DNA of 64,000 nt from Alteromonas confluentis. Its GTDB lineage: Bacteria > Pseudomonadota > Gammaproteobacteria > Enterobacterales > Alteromonadaceae. The notes under the pieces were generated by a model that had not been told where the DNA came from, ran no database searches, and was given only the letters and a program-made list of their open reading frames with translations. Both the position numbers and the translations under genes were made by a program. Location: NCBI RefSeq assembly GCF_001757105.1, contig NZ_MDHN01000013.1, positions 151,842 to 215,841 on the forward strand, read 5' to 3'. Shown piece after piece: positions 37,521 to 46,078 of the stretch. The first letter of the stretch is position 1. The number at the start of each line of letters is the position of its first letter.

Positions 37521-38084
37521 TTAGTGCTCCTCTAACCACTTCTGAGCTAAAAACAGGGCGGCGACACAACGGGCTTCGGTGAAGTCTTTTCGCGCGAGCA
37601 GTGCATTAGCCTGACTAACAGGCCATTCCACAACTTCAAGGGGCTCGGGTTCGTCGCCTTCCAGCGACTGCGGATACAGGTCGCGGGCAAGTACGATTGT
37701 CATTTCGGCATTAAAAAATGTCGGTGCCATACTCACGGTATGAATAACGTGTAAGTCGCGGGCAGCGTACCCGGCTTCTTCCTGTAGTTCGCGATTAGCC
37801 GCTTCCAGAGCGGTTTCTCCCGGATCGATCAATCCTTTTGGAAAACCCAGTTCGTAGGTATGTGTACCCGCGGCGTACTCTCGAATAAGTACCATGGTGT
37901 TTTCATCGAGCATGGGCACAATCATCACTGCGCCCCGGTTTCCGCCAGCCATTCGCTCAAACTGGCGTTCTTCGCCATTAGAGAATGTGAGATCCAGCCT
38001 TTCGACTTTAAACAACCGGCTACGGGCTACAATTTCCCGGTGTGTAATTTCTGGCAGTGTTTTGGCGGGATCAATTTTACTCAT
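37521..38084 (-). CDS. nudE: ADP compounds hydrolase NudE (Nudix)
   Basis: This 187-residue Nudix hydrolase contains the complete Nudix box from Gly to Gly (GLIDPGETALEAANRELQEE, then AG), with the family spacing Gx5Ex7REUxEExG. NudE hydrolyses ADP-ribose, NADH and Ap3A-type compounds in the cytoplasm. It is divergent from the nucleotidase yrfG and upstream of cysQ, the order also known in enterobacteria, which supports NudE among the many Nudix types. Confidence 0.92.
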   Translation of the reverse strand: MSKIDPAKTLPEITHREIVARSRLFKVERLDLTFSNGEERQFERMAGGNRGAVMIVPMLDENTMVLIREYAAGTHTYELGFPKGLIDPGETALEAANRELQEEAGYAARDLHVIHTVSMAPTFFNAEMTIVLARDLYPQSLEGDEPEPLEVVEWPVSQANALLARKDFTEARCVAALFLAQKWLEEH

Positions 38085-38154
38085 GTTTATCCGTTACAAC
38101 TTTCGTTATGATGACAACCAATGATTAAGCTTAATGTATTTGAAGGAAAATCGC

Positions 38155-38841
38155 TTGCCATTTCTACCCTGGAGTGAAATTGACACGGTTCTGCTCGACA
38201 TGGACGGAACCTTACTGGATTTGCACTTCGATAATCACTTCTGGATCGAGCACCTGCCGAAAAAAATCGCTGAACGCAGTGGTAAGACGGTAGAAGAATG
38301 CAAAGCGACCATGATGGCCCACTATCAGCGAGTGATGGGGCAGATACAGTGGTATTGCCTGGACTATTGGGCTGAACAGTTAAACATGGACATCATGGCT
38401 GCCAAGCGCGAGGTTGAGCATCTGATTTCCATGCGCGACGATACCTTGCCATTTCTCGATGCGCTGCATGAAACCGGCCGACAGGTCATTTTGGTGACTA
38501 ACGCCCATCCTGATAGCCTTTCTTTGAAAGTTGAGCACACTCGATTAGACAGCCACATCGACACGCTGATTTCCACCCACGAATTCGGTGTGACGAAAGA
38601 ATCGCAAAATCTGTGGAAGCAATTGCAGGCTCGTGTTGGTTTCGACCCGTCACGTACACTGTTTGTAGACGACAGCCTGAATATTTTAGAAGCTGCGCAG
38701 AAGTTTGGTATCGCGCATTTGCTCGCCGTAAGCAATCCTGACAGTAAACAGCCGGTACGGTCAATTAACGCATTTCCTGCGGTAGAAGATTATCGTACGA
38801 TGGTAGAAGAGATTCGTCGCCATCCAGTAAGGAAACGATAA
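38155..38841 (+). CDS. yrfG: HAD-family GMP/IMP nucleotidase YrfG
   Basis: The TTG at 38155 lies 7 bases after AAGGA and gives an N-terminus of the family's usual length (LPFLPWSEIDTVLLDMDGTL); the ATG at 38134 would overlap that site but remains possible. The roughly 228-residue HAD hydrolase has motif I DMDGTLLDL, motif II LVTNAHPDS, a Lys in TKESQNLW and motif IV LFVDDSLNILEAA. YrfG removes the phosphate from GMP and IMP. It ends in a TAATG overlap with yjjX and is divergent from nudE. Confidence 0.92.
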   Translation: MPFLPWSEIDTVLLDMDGTLLDLHFDNHFWIEHLPKKIAERSGKTVEECKATMMAHYQRVMGQIQWYCLDYWAEQLNMDIMAAKREVEHLISMRDDTLPFLDALHETGRQVILVTNAHPDSLSLKVEHTRLDSHIDTLISTHEFGVTKESQNLWKQLQARVGFDPSRTLFVDDSLNILEAAQKFGIAHLLAVSNPDSKQPVRSINAFPAVEDYRTMVEEIRRHPVRKR

Positions 38842-39386
38842 TGACGGTATGCATCGTGGGCTCTAAAAACCCGGTAAAGCTAAACGCTGCCAGATCATCA
38901 CTTAGCCTGTCGCTGGACTTGCCTGCCCTTGAGGCCATTGGCATGAATGTGCCAAGCGGTGTTCCAGAACAACCGATGAATTCGGCAGAGACGCGTCAGG
39001 GCGCCATTAACAGGGTCAAAGCCTGCATCGCACAAGCCGATGAGACGTCCCGCGAGCAAGACTGGTTTATCGCCATTGAAGGCGGTGTGGACATGTTTGA
39101 AGATGGCCCGGCCACCTTTGCATTTGTCGCTATTTACCATAAAAATCAGTGGTCCGTAGGGCGCAGTGCTAACTTGCCATTGCCACCCTCCGTGTTCAGC
39201 GCATTACAGGCCGGTGAAGAACTCGGCCCGCTGATGGACAAACTGTTCAACACCGACAACATCAAACAGAAAGGCGGCGCCATCGGCCTGCTCACCAACC
39301 ATCTCGCAACACGCCAAAGCGTGTACGAACTCGCTATATTGCTGGCAATGGCGAAATTCAATCATCCAAATTTGTTTGCTGACTAA
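38841..39386 (+). CDS. yjjX: Inosine/xanthosine triphosphatase YjjX family protein
   Basis: This 181-residue protein of the DUF84/YjjX family has IVGSKNPVKLNAA at the N-terminus, VPSGVPEQPMNSAETRQGAI, and the acidic IAIEGGVDMFEDGPATFAFV segment. Members hydrolyse non-canonical ITP and XTP to keep them out of nucleic acids. Its start is coupled to the yrfG stop, so a nucleotide-sanitation pair is likely. The symbol follows the family; a paralogue role cannot be excluded. Confidence 0.88.
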   Translation: MTVCIVGSKNPVKLNAARSSLSLSLDLPALEAIGMNVPSGVPEQPMNSAETRQGAINRVKACIAQADETSREQDWFIAIEGGVDMFEDGPATFAFVAIYHKNQWSVGRSANLPLPPSVFSALQAGEELGPLMDKLFNTDNIKQKGGAIGLLTNHLATRQSVYELAILLAMAKFNHPNLFAD

Positions 39387-39478
39387 CGTAGCTAGTTAAG
39401 ATTATCTTAGCCAGAAACTGGACGGCTATATCTCTTTTGGTTATGCTCTGGTCATAACATTGGTGTGCGAGATAAAAA

Positions 39479-39622
39479 TTGGATAACGGACTAGCTAATC
39501 TTCTTGCCTTACATGATACCGAAGCGCACAGAGATGATGGTTATAAAGACGCTGCTTCGCTATTAAATGATTTTTTCACTGGAATTGATATAACCATTGA
39601 AACTATAGAGAGTAAAAGATGA
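39479..39622 (+). pseudogene. Possible remnant of a toxin-like gene upstream of the HTH gene
   Basis: A 47-codon open frame with TTG at 39479 and a TGA at 39620-39622 overlaps the start of the next gene as ATGA, a spacing typical of two-gene toxin-antitoxin units. The product contains DNGLANLLALHDTEAHRDDG and SLLNDFF, loosely like the C-terminal part (DN, HxH, L-DF) of TumE/DUF6516-type toxins, but it is far too short. Another short frame (LDGYISFGYALVITLV) lies just upstream in a different phase. It could be a decayed, frameshifted toxin gene or chance. Confidence 0.35.
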
Positions 39623-40017
39623 TGAAAGCTCGAATCGGCATCATGTCAGAGCAACTTATCCGTGTGCGGGCGATAGCCATTGCTCAGGGAAAATATACAC
39701 CTGGCAAGGATGAACCAAAAGTCTGGTACACCTCTCTCAATGGAATATCTCAGATTTTGAATCCTGATAACATCGCACTACTGAGACTGATTGATCGTGA
39801 ACGTCCAGAAAGCGTTACTGCGCTTGCCGAATTAAGTGGTCGCCAAAAGTCGAATCTATCCAATACATTGAAATCATTAAGTGATAAAGGATTTCTTCGC
39901 CTTGAAAAAGGACCAGGGCGGAGTTTGAAGCCAGTTGCATTGTTTACGGATTTTGAGATCGTTATTACGCAGGAAATCGAGAATCTGCTTGCGGAATTAC
40001 AGCAGCAAGCAGCATAG
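39619..40017 (+). CDS. Winged-helix DNA-binding protein, HVO_A0114/antitoxin-like
   Basis: This 132-residue protein has a winged helix-turn-helix at about 50-110 (NIALLRLIDRERPESVTALA, then ELSGRQKSNLSNTLKSLSDK, GFLRLEKG). It resembles the HVO_A0114-type regulators that serve as antitoxin or repressor partners in small two-gene systems. Two adjacent ATG codons (39619 and 39622) are possible. The upstream short frame overlaps its start by 4 bases. No intact toxin gene is visible beside it. The downstream gap of about 260 bases to the dehydrogenase shows nothing specific. Confidence 0.75.
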   Translation: MMKARIGIMSEQLIRVRAIAIAQGKYTPGKDEPKVWYTSLNGISQILNPDNIALLRLIDRERPESVTALAELSGRQKSNLSNTLKSLSDKGFLRLEKGPGRSLKPVALFTDFEIVITQEIENLLAELQQQAA

Positions 40018-40277
40018 GATGCTTCTGTGATCTTTTTCTCCGATAATTTGTTCGAAGGATCATCTAGAAAACTCCCTGCGTTATTCACTTCAGTAGTGTG
40101 AAAAAAATTCCTTATCTGTGAATAGGTTAACATTAACTTGAAGTAATGTTGGTCTGTTCGTTGACGCTAACTTCCTGAATAAACATAAATTTTACAATTT
40201 AATATTTGTCTGGCTTCATGCTTGCACCTGTTTCTCACAACATTGAATTAATGAACATGATGAAACAGGAGCAAACT

Positions 40278-41654
40278 ATGACCGACAAAGTACAAACGAT
40301 TAATCCTGCCACTGAAGAAACTGTTGCCGAATATACGCTGATGTCCGAAGCGGACGCGAATCAGGCTGTTGATAATGCCCATGAAGCCTTTCTGAGCTGG
40401 AAGAAAACCAGTTTCGATGAACGGGCAAAACTAATGAATAATCTTGCCGATCAGATTGAAAACAATGCCGACGCCATTCTCGATTTAATGACCAAAGAGA
40501 TGGGGAAAGTAACTGAACAAGGTAAGCAGGAAATTGCGCTGTGTGCTTCCATTTGTCGTTACACCGCCGAAAATGGCGAAAAGGTGCTGGAAGATGAAAA
40601 TCGTGTATACGATGGCGGCAGTGCCATTATTACCTTCCAGCCAATTGGTGTGATTTTGGGCATTCAGCCGTGGAACTTCCCGCTCTATCAGGTTATTCGT
40701 TACAGCGCAGCCAATGTCATGGCCGGTAACACCACAGTGATGAAGCATGCTGCCAATGTGTTTGGTATGGCGGAATTTATCGAGAAGCTCTATTTGAATG
40801 CTGGTTTCCCGAAAAACGTGTACCAGTCATTGCTGATTGATGGCAAAACTGCCAGTAAGCTGATTGAGCATGACAAAGTGCGCGGCGTTACCTTTACCGG
40901 CAGTGACAATGTTGGCAAAACTGTGGCAGAAACCGCAGCGGGCTTGTCGAAGAAAACTGTACTGGAGCTGGGCAGTAACGATGCCTTCGTGGTGCTGTCG
41001 GATGCCGATATTGAAACCGCGGTGGAAGCCTGCGTACAGGGACGCATTGTTAATAACGGCGAAACCTGTGTGGCGGCCAAGCGCTTCATTATTGTAGACA
41101 GTGTTTACGACGCTTTCCGTGACAAGTTTGTTGAAGCGTTCAAGGCGCTGAAGGTGGGCGACCCTACCGATCCGGAAACGGATCTTGGCCCTATGGCGCG
41201 CGAGGACCTGCGGGACAAGTTACACGAGCAAGTTGAAGAATCAGTAAAAAGCGGTGTCACAGTGACACTAGGCGGTGAAGTGCCTGACAAGACAGGCTGG
41301 TTCTATCCGGTAACTATTCTGGAAAACATCAAGCCGGGTATGCCTGCATATGATGATGAGCTATTTGGTCCGGTGGCTTCTTTTATCCGCGCGAAGAATG
41401 ATGCAGATGCTATGCGTATTGCCAACGATTCCCGTTATGGTCTGGGCGGCGGTATCTTCACCACCGATAAGCAGAAAGCCATTGATCTGGCCCGGGAAGA
41501 ATTCGACACCGGAATGGTTAACATTAACGGCTATTCACTGGCACAGCCTAACCTGCCCTTTGGCGGTGTGAAAGACAGCGGCTATGGTCGTGAGCACGGC
41601 GGTTTCGGCATGAAAGAATTCGTTAACGAGAAAACGATTTTTATTGCTGAATAA
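40278..41654 (+). CDS. NAD(P)-dependent aldehyde dehydrogenase, succinate-semialdehyde dehydrogenase (Sad-like)
   Basis: The ATG at 40278 has AGGAG about 6 bases upstream; the longer in-frame start at 40206 is rejected. The 458-residue cytoplasmic enzyme has the ALDH landmarks QPWNFPLYQVIRYSAANVMA, FTGSDNVGKTVA, LELGSND with the general-base Glu, the catalytic Cys264 in NNGETCVAAKR and LPFGGVKDSGYGREHG near the end. Length and N-terminus fit the Sad/YneI-type succinate-semialdehyde dehydrogenases better than the longer GabD. The exact aldehyde is inferred. Confidence 0.88.
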   Translation: MTDKVQTINPATEETVAEYTLMSEADANQAVDNAHEAFLSWKKTSFDERAKLMNNLADQIENNADAILDLMTKEMGKVTEQGKQEIALCASICRYTAENGEKVLEDENRVYDGGSAIITFQPIGVILGIQPWNFPLYQVIRYSAANVMAGNTTVMKHAANVFGMAEFIEKLYLNAGFPKNVYQSLLIDGKTASKLIEHDKVRGVTFTGSDNVGKTVAETAAGLSKKTVLELGSNDAFVVLSDADIETAVEACVQGRIVNNGETCVAAKRFIIVDSVYDAFRDKFVEAFKALKVGDPTDPETDLGPMAREDLRDKLHEQVEESVKSGVTVTLGGEVPDKTGWFYPVTILENIKPGMPAYDDELFGPVASFIRAKNDADAMRIANDSRYGLGGGIFTTDKQKAIDLAREEFDTGMVNINGYSLAQPNLPFGGVKDSGYGREHGGFGMKEFVNEKTIFIAE

Positions 41655-41688
41655 GCGTTTTATGTAAATGCGTAAAGTATTTAGCAAC

Positions 41689-41720
41689 GCCCTGACTTAC
41701 GAAAGTAAATCAGGGCTTTT
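41689..41720. terminator. Terminator after the aldehyde dehydrogenase gene
   Basis: The stem GCCCTGA/TCAGGGC extends through one mismatch to TTAC/GTAA around a GAAA tetraloop and is followed by TTTTT. It also lies beyond the 3' end of the convergent TonB receptor gene. Confidence 0.92.
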
Positions 41721-41761
41721 TAGTTTATTAAGAATAGATTTTTACGGCAGTTAAGTGCTGA

Positions 41762-44515
41762 TTAAATCGTATAAGTCGCACCTATGTAAAACGTTCTGCC
41801 ACTTTGTGAGGTGTTATATAAGCGATTGCTACTGTCGGAATATTGCTCTTCCCGCTCATCGCTCAGGTTTACCCCTTCCAGGCTCAGTTTTAGATTTTCT
41901 GACACGTTGTAAAACGCCGAGAAGTCCCAGTAAGTGGTACCGTGGAAGCCAGATTCATCTTCATCTACGCTGGAGGTTTCTACCCAGGTAATGTATTTAT
42001 CGCGGTGCGCCGCCGATACTCGCGCTCCCCATGCATCAGTCTCGTAATACACCGTAAGGTTATAAGTATTCTTCGACAGACCGTAGAAAGGACGCACAAT
42101 CTGGGTAGTTTCACCATCAACAATCACATCATGCTCCGAGTCACCATCGGCATAGGTATAGTTTGCAATGGCGCCCAGCTTATCGAATGGCGCAGGCAAA
42201 AAGTCAAAATCACGCTGCAAAGAGAATTCCCAGCCGCTGAAGTCACTGTCCTGAAGGTTTTGCGGCTGATACACGTCGTAAAGCGTGTCAGCGGTTTGCG
42301 GGTTGCCGTCTGCGTCCACCGCGCCGTCGATGAGTTCCAGCGGATAACCGGTTTCACCATAAGCGGTTGGTGTGGTGGTAGTGCTGATAAAGTTTTCTAT
42401 ATCCTTTCGGAAATAAGACACAGCCACGTAGCCAACTTCATCGAAGTAATATTCTACACCTGCTTCCATGTTTACAGTTTCAAACGGTTGCAATGCCGTA
42501 TTTCCCGCGCTGATAGAAAGGCCGCTGGCCCCGGCTTGAGGATCGGTGTTGATGCTGCCGCCAACGGCAAGGTTGTTAAGTGTCGGACGGGTTAGGTTCT
42601 TGCCCGCACTGGCGCGCAGTACTAGATTGTCAGTGGCATACCAGGCCAGATTCATGGTTGGCAGATACCCATCGTAGTCACTTTCCAGTGTGACGTACTC
42701 CGTCTGGTTGAACAGACCCGCAGAGGTAATGTCGGTTTGATAATAGCGAACACCGGCATTCGCTCTCAATTCAGTATCGCCCAGGAACAAGCTAAGGTCG
42801 TACAGCACGTAAGCCGCCTTTGTTTCTTCTTCCACTTTGTTTGGTGTGCGCACCATGTCGCCGTTTCTGTCGATGCCATAAGCCGCGAGTACACTGTTCA
42901 CATCGGTACTCAGCCAGGCTTGTTGACTGTGCTGGTTATTTACAAACACGTAATCGGGATTTACCACGTCGGATACGGCGCCAGACTGCCAATCATCAAG
43001 CAACAGATTGTCGGTTTGCAGATAATTGTCTGAATGTTCAAATTTCTTGTAAGACATGCCCACTTTCAATCCGCTATAACTGTTCAGCGCATAGTCGGCA
43101 TCAATTTTGGCCACATCAAAAGTGTTTTCAATATCGTTAGCGAGCAGGTCGATATCGTGATAGCGAAATTCATCGATGTTGGTGGGGCTATAGCCGTTGA
43201 TATAACTGTTCTGACCATAGAAACGGTCCTGGGTGAAATCAATGGTTTCGTCACCGAAGGATTCCAGATAAACCTTGGCACTGTTGTCCTGATAAGTGCT
43301 TTTCATGGTGCCGGCAAGAGCGGACAGTGTGAGATCAGACGATACCGTCCAGTCTGCATTCAACACAAATTGAGTTATTTCACTGTCAGCCGTTTGATTA
43401 CGGGTTTCAGACTGGATATTGGTGTTACTGAAAGAGGAATACACCACTTCATTATTGGCGTTGTATTCAATGTCGTTGAGTTGAGAACAGACATAACCTG
43501 CGCCATTGTCGTAGTCTGGGCCGGCACAGCCCAGCGCCGTAGAGTTTGAGCCATTATTGGCGAGGTGATATTCATCACGATCGATATCTAGTTTGCCGTA
43601 AAGAGCGTCAAAGCCAATAGACAGGTCGCTATTCGGGCGATACTGCAATGCTAGCGTCGCGCCCAGGCGGGTTTGGTCACTGTTAAACAGTGAATAGCGA
43701 CTCCCCCGGGAAAAACGTAAATCGCCACTGTTAACTGCCGCTTGGTCGGCTTCCGACAAGGCTGAGATATCAGAGCCTTGTGCATCGAGTGGGCGCCAGC
43801 GATAGGTGTTATAACCTTGTTCACTGGTATTGCGATTGCTGTAAGCCACAGAGACTAACGCACCGAATTTGTCCCAAGTGTTAGAGACCAGCGCGGCAAT
43901 GCGCGGGCTGGTGTCGTTGGTATTTGCGTTATCGCCGGCCTGGGCGCTGATGGCGCTACGGAAGCCGTCGTAGTCGAATGGTTTGGCCGTGTGCAGACCA
44001 ACGGTACCGCCAATGCCTCCTTCGTCCATGTCTGCAGAATACGATTTCTTCACATCAATTTGGTTAAACAGTTCAGAGGCAAAAATATTGAAGTCAAAAG
44101 AGCGGGAGTTATTGGTGCTTCCCCGGCTGTCCATGGATGACGAAGAGGTGCCCAGTGCTTCCATACCGTTCAGTTGTACCTGCGTGAAATCGGCATTCAA
44201 ACCGCGTAGAGAGATCTGTCGACCTTCACCCGCTTCGCGGTTAATGGTGACACCAGGAACCCGCTGGAGCGATTCAGCCAAATTCAGATCGGGAAAGTCG
44301 GCAATGTCTTCTGCCAATATCGTGTCTTGTGTACCCAGTGCATCTTTTTTTAAGTCTTTGGCTTGAATAAGCGAGCGACGGTAGCCGGTTACTTCGATTT
44401 GCTCCATCGCCTCTGCAGAAGGATCGGATTCTTGCGCCTGCGCGGTTTTTGGCAAACTGCCTAAAATACTCAATACGGCCAGAGCGAGAGACGTTTGTCT
44501 AAAAGCGGTGTGCAT
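41762..44515 (-). CDS. TonB-dependent receptor, second, substrate unknown
   Basis: This 917-residue receptor has a signal peptide ending AQAQ, a TonB-box-like segment MEQIEVTGYR, a plug domain with DFPDLNLAESLQRVPGVTIN and ISLRGLNADFTQVQLNG, and a long barrel ending FYIGATYTI. It belongs to the same broad TIGR01782-like group as the receptor at 5.7 kb but has no carbohydrate-active genes beside it. AAGGA lies about 7 bases before the ATG. Its ligand cannot be told; a sugar or peptide cargo is plausible. Palindromes in the 334-base upstream gap suggest specific regulation. Confidence 0.9.
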   Translation of the reverse strand: MHTAFRQTSLALAVLSILGSLPKTAQAQESDPSAEAMEQIEVTGYRRSLIQAKDLKKDALGTQDTILAEDIADFPDLNLAESLQRVPGVTINREAGEGRQISLRGLNADFTQVQLNGMEALGTSSSSMDSRGSTNNSRSFDFNIFASELFNQIDVKKSYSADMDEGGIGGTVGLHTAKPFDYDGFRSAISAQAGDNANTNDTSPRIAALVSNTWDKFGALVSVAYSNRNTSEQGYNTYRWRPLDAQGSDISALSEADQAAVNSGDLRFSRGSRYSLFNSDQTRLGATLALQYRPNSDLSIGFDALYGKLDIDRDEYHLANNGSNSTALGCAGPDYDNGAGYVCSQLNDIEYNANNEVVYSSFSNTNIQSETRNQTADSEITQFVLNADWTVSSDLTLSALAGTMKSTYQDNSAKVYLESFGDETIDFTQDRFYGQNSYINGYSPTNIDEFRYHDIDLLANDIENTFDVAKIDADYALNSYSGLKVGMSYKKFEHSDNYLQTDNLLLDDWQSGAVSDVVNPDYVFVNNQHSQQAWLSTDVNSVLAAYGIDRNGDMVRTPNKVEEETKAAYVLYDLSLFLGDTELRANAGVRYYQTDITSAGLFNQTEYVTLESDYDGYLPTMNLAWYATDNLVLRASAGKNLTRPTLNNLAVGGSINTDPQAGASGLSISAGNTALQPFETVNMEAGVEYYFDEVGYVAVSYFRKDIENFISTTTTPTAYGETGYPLELIDGAVDADGNPQTADTLYDVYQPQNLQDSDFSGWEFSLQRDFDFLPAPFDKLGAIANYTYADGDSEHDVIVDGETTQIVRPFYGLSKNTYNLTVYYETDAWGARVSAAHRDKYITWVETSSVDEDESGFHGTTYWDFSAFYNVSENLKLSLEGVNLSDEREEQYSDSSNRLYNTSQSGRTFYIGATYTI

Positions 44516-44849
44516 AGTGGGTCCTTGATAATTCTATTTGTGTCGCTTCGTTATTGTTTTCAGGACCGACTATGGCAGGGATTGTGCCAGTCTAGATGGG
44601 GATATTCAGAACCGCTTTTTTCTTGAACGATAAACCGTAATCTCGAGGGCGAATGGATAAATTGATGGGATGAATGACACCGATGTCAATCGGTGATCTT
44701 TTAGGACTGACGGTGTTAAGAGATGTTCTGTTTGAAGGCGCTGTGTGAAGTGTTCCTGAAAAGCAACACTTCACCACGAGTTAATTGCGGAAAGCCTTAT
44801 ATTTTCTGTTTTATTCGTTGTGGTGCTGCCGGAAGCGACAGCATACCCA
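44516..44849. promoter_or_regulatory. Region upstream of the second TonB receptor with two inverted repeats
   Basis: No gene is visible in this gap between the receptor (minus strand) and the end of gspN. It holds CACCGAT (44678-44684) / ATCGGTG (44689-44695), also overlapped by TGACA (44675-44679) / TGTCA (44684-44688), a candidate operator about 170 bases before the receptor start. It also holds a perfect 10-bp repeat, GTGAAGTGTT (44745-44754) / AACACTTCAC (44765-44774), which may be a terminator-like hairpin for the gsp operon or a second operator. Confidence 0.45.
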
Positions 44850-45605
44850 CTAGAGTTTTATCGGCGTATAGCCATCAGGACCGGGAGCACCGAAAATGGC
44901 GGCGGCATCGTGAACTTCATCGGGGAGTGATTCATCAATTTTAAATCGCCCGTCGATAGAGAAGTTTTTAAAGCCCTGTTCAACAATCACGTCCAGGGTT
45001 AAGCCTAACATGTTTGGCTCATTCACTTTGATCCCTAGTCCCTTATCTACACAACGTAGCTCGGCCGAATAATTACCAAAATCGATAGGGCCGCGAGTAC
45101 CCGCCACTGTTGCATTCAGCCAGTCACCAAATCCTTTCAGCTCGTTACAATCTGGACCGAAGGATAAGGTTTCGATACGGGCACGGAAACGTCCGTCTGC
45201 ATTAACAGGTAAAGGTAGGGGCACTTGCGCCAATACCCGGTCTGCAGGCATAAATAAAAGGAAGTCATCGGATTCGATGGTTTCTGAAGAAAACAGGCTG
45301 GTGCGTATCTCTCCTTTGAAAGATACTTCGTCGGCGGCACGAAGGTTACCGCCTTTCACGTCAGCGTGAATGCCGCCAGTGAGTAATGCCAGGCCAGACA
45401 GCTCCCATTCCACATTGGTCACTGGCGTACCTTCAAATACCACGGCCTGCGCTTTACCGTTCCACACCGTGCCGGTTACACCGTAAATATTCAGCCCTTT
45501 CGGCAATGCTTGCCCTTGCAGCAGAAAGGTGGCTGGCATGTAGATCACCAGAAAGAACAGAAACGTCAGGATTGCCGCCAGTGTCCACAGAATTTTTGCT
45601 TTCAT
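44850..45605 (-). CDS. gspN: Type II secretion system protein N
   Basis: This 251-residue protein has one N-terminal membrane helix (about 5-28, ILWTLAAILTFLFFLVIYMP) and a periplasmic part beginning with the GspN hallmark GLNIYGVTGTVWNGKAQAV. GspN is an accessory component of uncertain role at the inner-membrane side of the T2SS. It is last in the operon and overlaps gspM by one base. Confidence 0.92.
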   Translation of the reverse strand: MKAKILWTLAAILTFLFFLVIYMPATFLLQGQALPKGLNIYGVTGTVWNGKAQAVVFEGTPVTNVEWELSGLALLTGGIHADVKGGNLRAADEVSFKGEIRTSLFSSETIESDDFLLFMPADRVLAQVPLPLPVNADGRFRARIETLSFGPDCNELKGFGDWLNATVAGTRGPIDFGNYSAELRCVDKGLGIKVNEPNMLGLTLDVIVEQGFKNFSIDGRFKIDESLPDEVHDAAAIFGAPGPDGYTPIKL

Positions 45606-46075
45606 TATTTACCCAGTTGAAGTCGACGAATACGAACCATGCCCGGCGCGTTGCCTTCTGCGAGGTCGGCCTGAAGGATAAGGATCCCCATTTCTTCCAT
45701 ATTCTGCAGCCAGCCCAGAACATCATTAAACGGGGCTTCATCCACCGTTACCTGAATTTCATCATCTTGAGGCTGCATGCGGGCGATGGCGATATTGAAT
45801 CGCGCTGACGAGGTGTTTACGGCCTGGGGTAGTGAACCACTGAAAACCTTATTGCCTGAGGTGCGGCGCAGCTGCTGCGCGCGAACGGCATTTTCCTGCA
45901 CCCACAAAAGTAACTCGCTTTGGCTCTCTAGTCGGGCTTGTTGCTGTTCAAGGCTATTTGAAAGCGGTTGCCAGATCACCCAGTAAAACAGCGCGATAAT
46001 GAGCACAACACCGGAGATCAGTACCAGACGTTGCTCACGCTCGCTAAGTTGGCGGTATTTTTCCATTAATTTCAT
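45605..46075 (-). CDS. gspM: Type II secretion system protein M
   Basis: This 156-residue bitopic protein has a short cytoplasmic start (YRQLSEREQRLVLISGVV), one membrane helix at about 17-36 and a periplasmic ferredoxin-like domain. GspM binds GspL in the inner-membrane platform that couples the GspE ATPase to pseudopilus growth. It is 3 bases after gspL. Confidence 0.93.
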   Translation of the reverse strand: MKLMEKYRQLSEREQRLVLISGVVLIIALFYWVIWQPLSNSLEQQQARLESQSELLLWVQENAVRAQQLRRTSGNKVFSGSLPQAVNTSSARFNIAIARMQPQDDEIQVTVDEAPFNDVLGWLQNMEEMGILILQADLAEGNAPGMVRIRRLQLGK

Positions 46076-46078
46076 CGC

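Noticed and set aside
42820..43549. Overlapping plus-strand frames opposite the second TonB receptor
   Set aside because: They are shadows of the receptor barrel coding sequence.
41762..44515. The second TonB receptor as part of the pectin regulon
   Set aside because: It is 27 kb from the pectinase genes, lacks the ACCGGT palindrome upstream and has no carbohydrate-active gene beside it.
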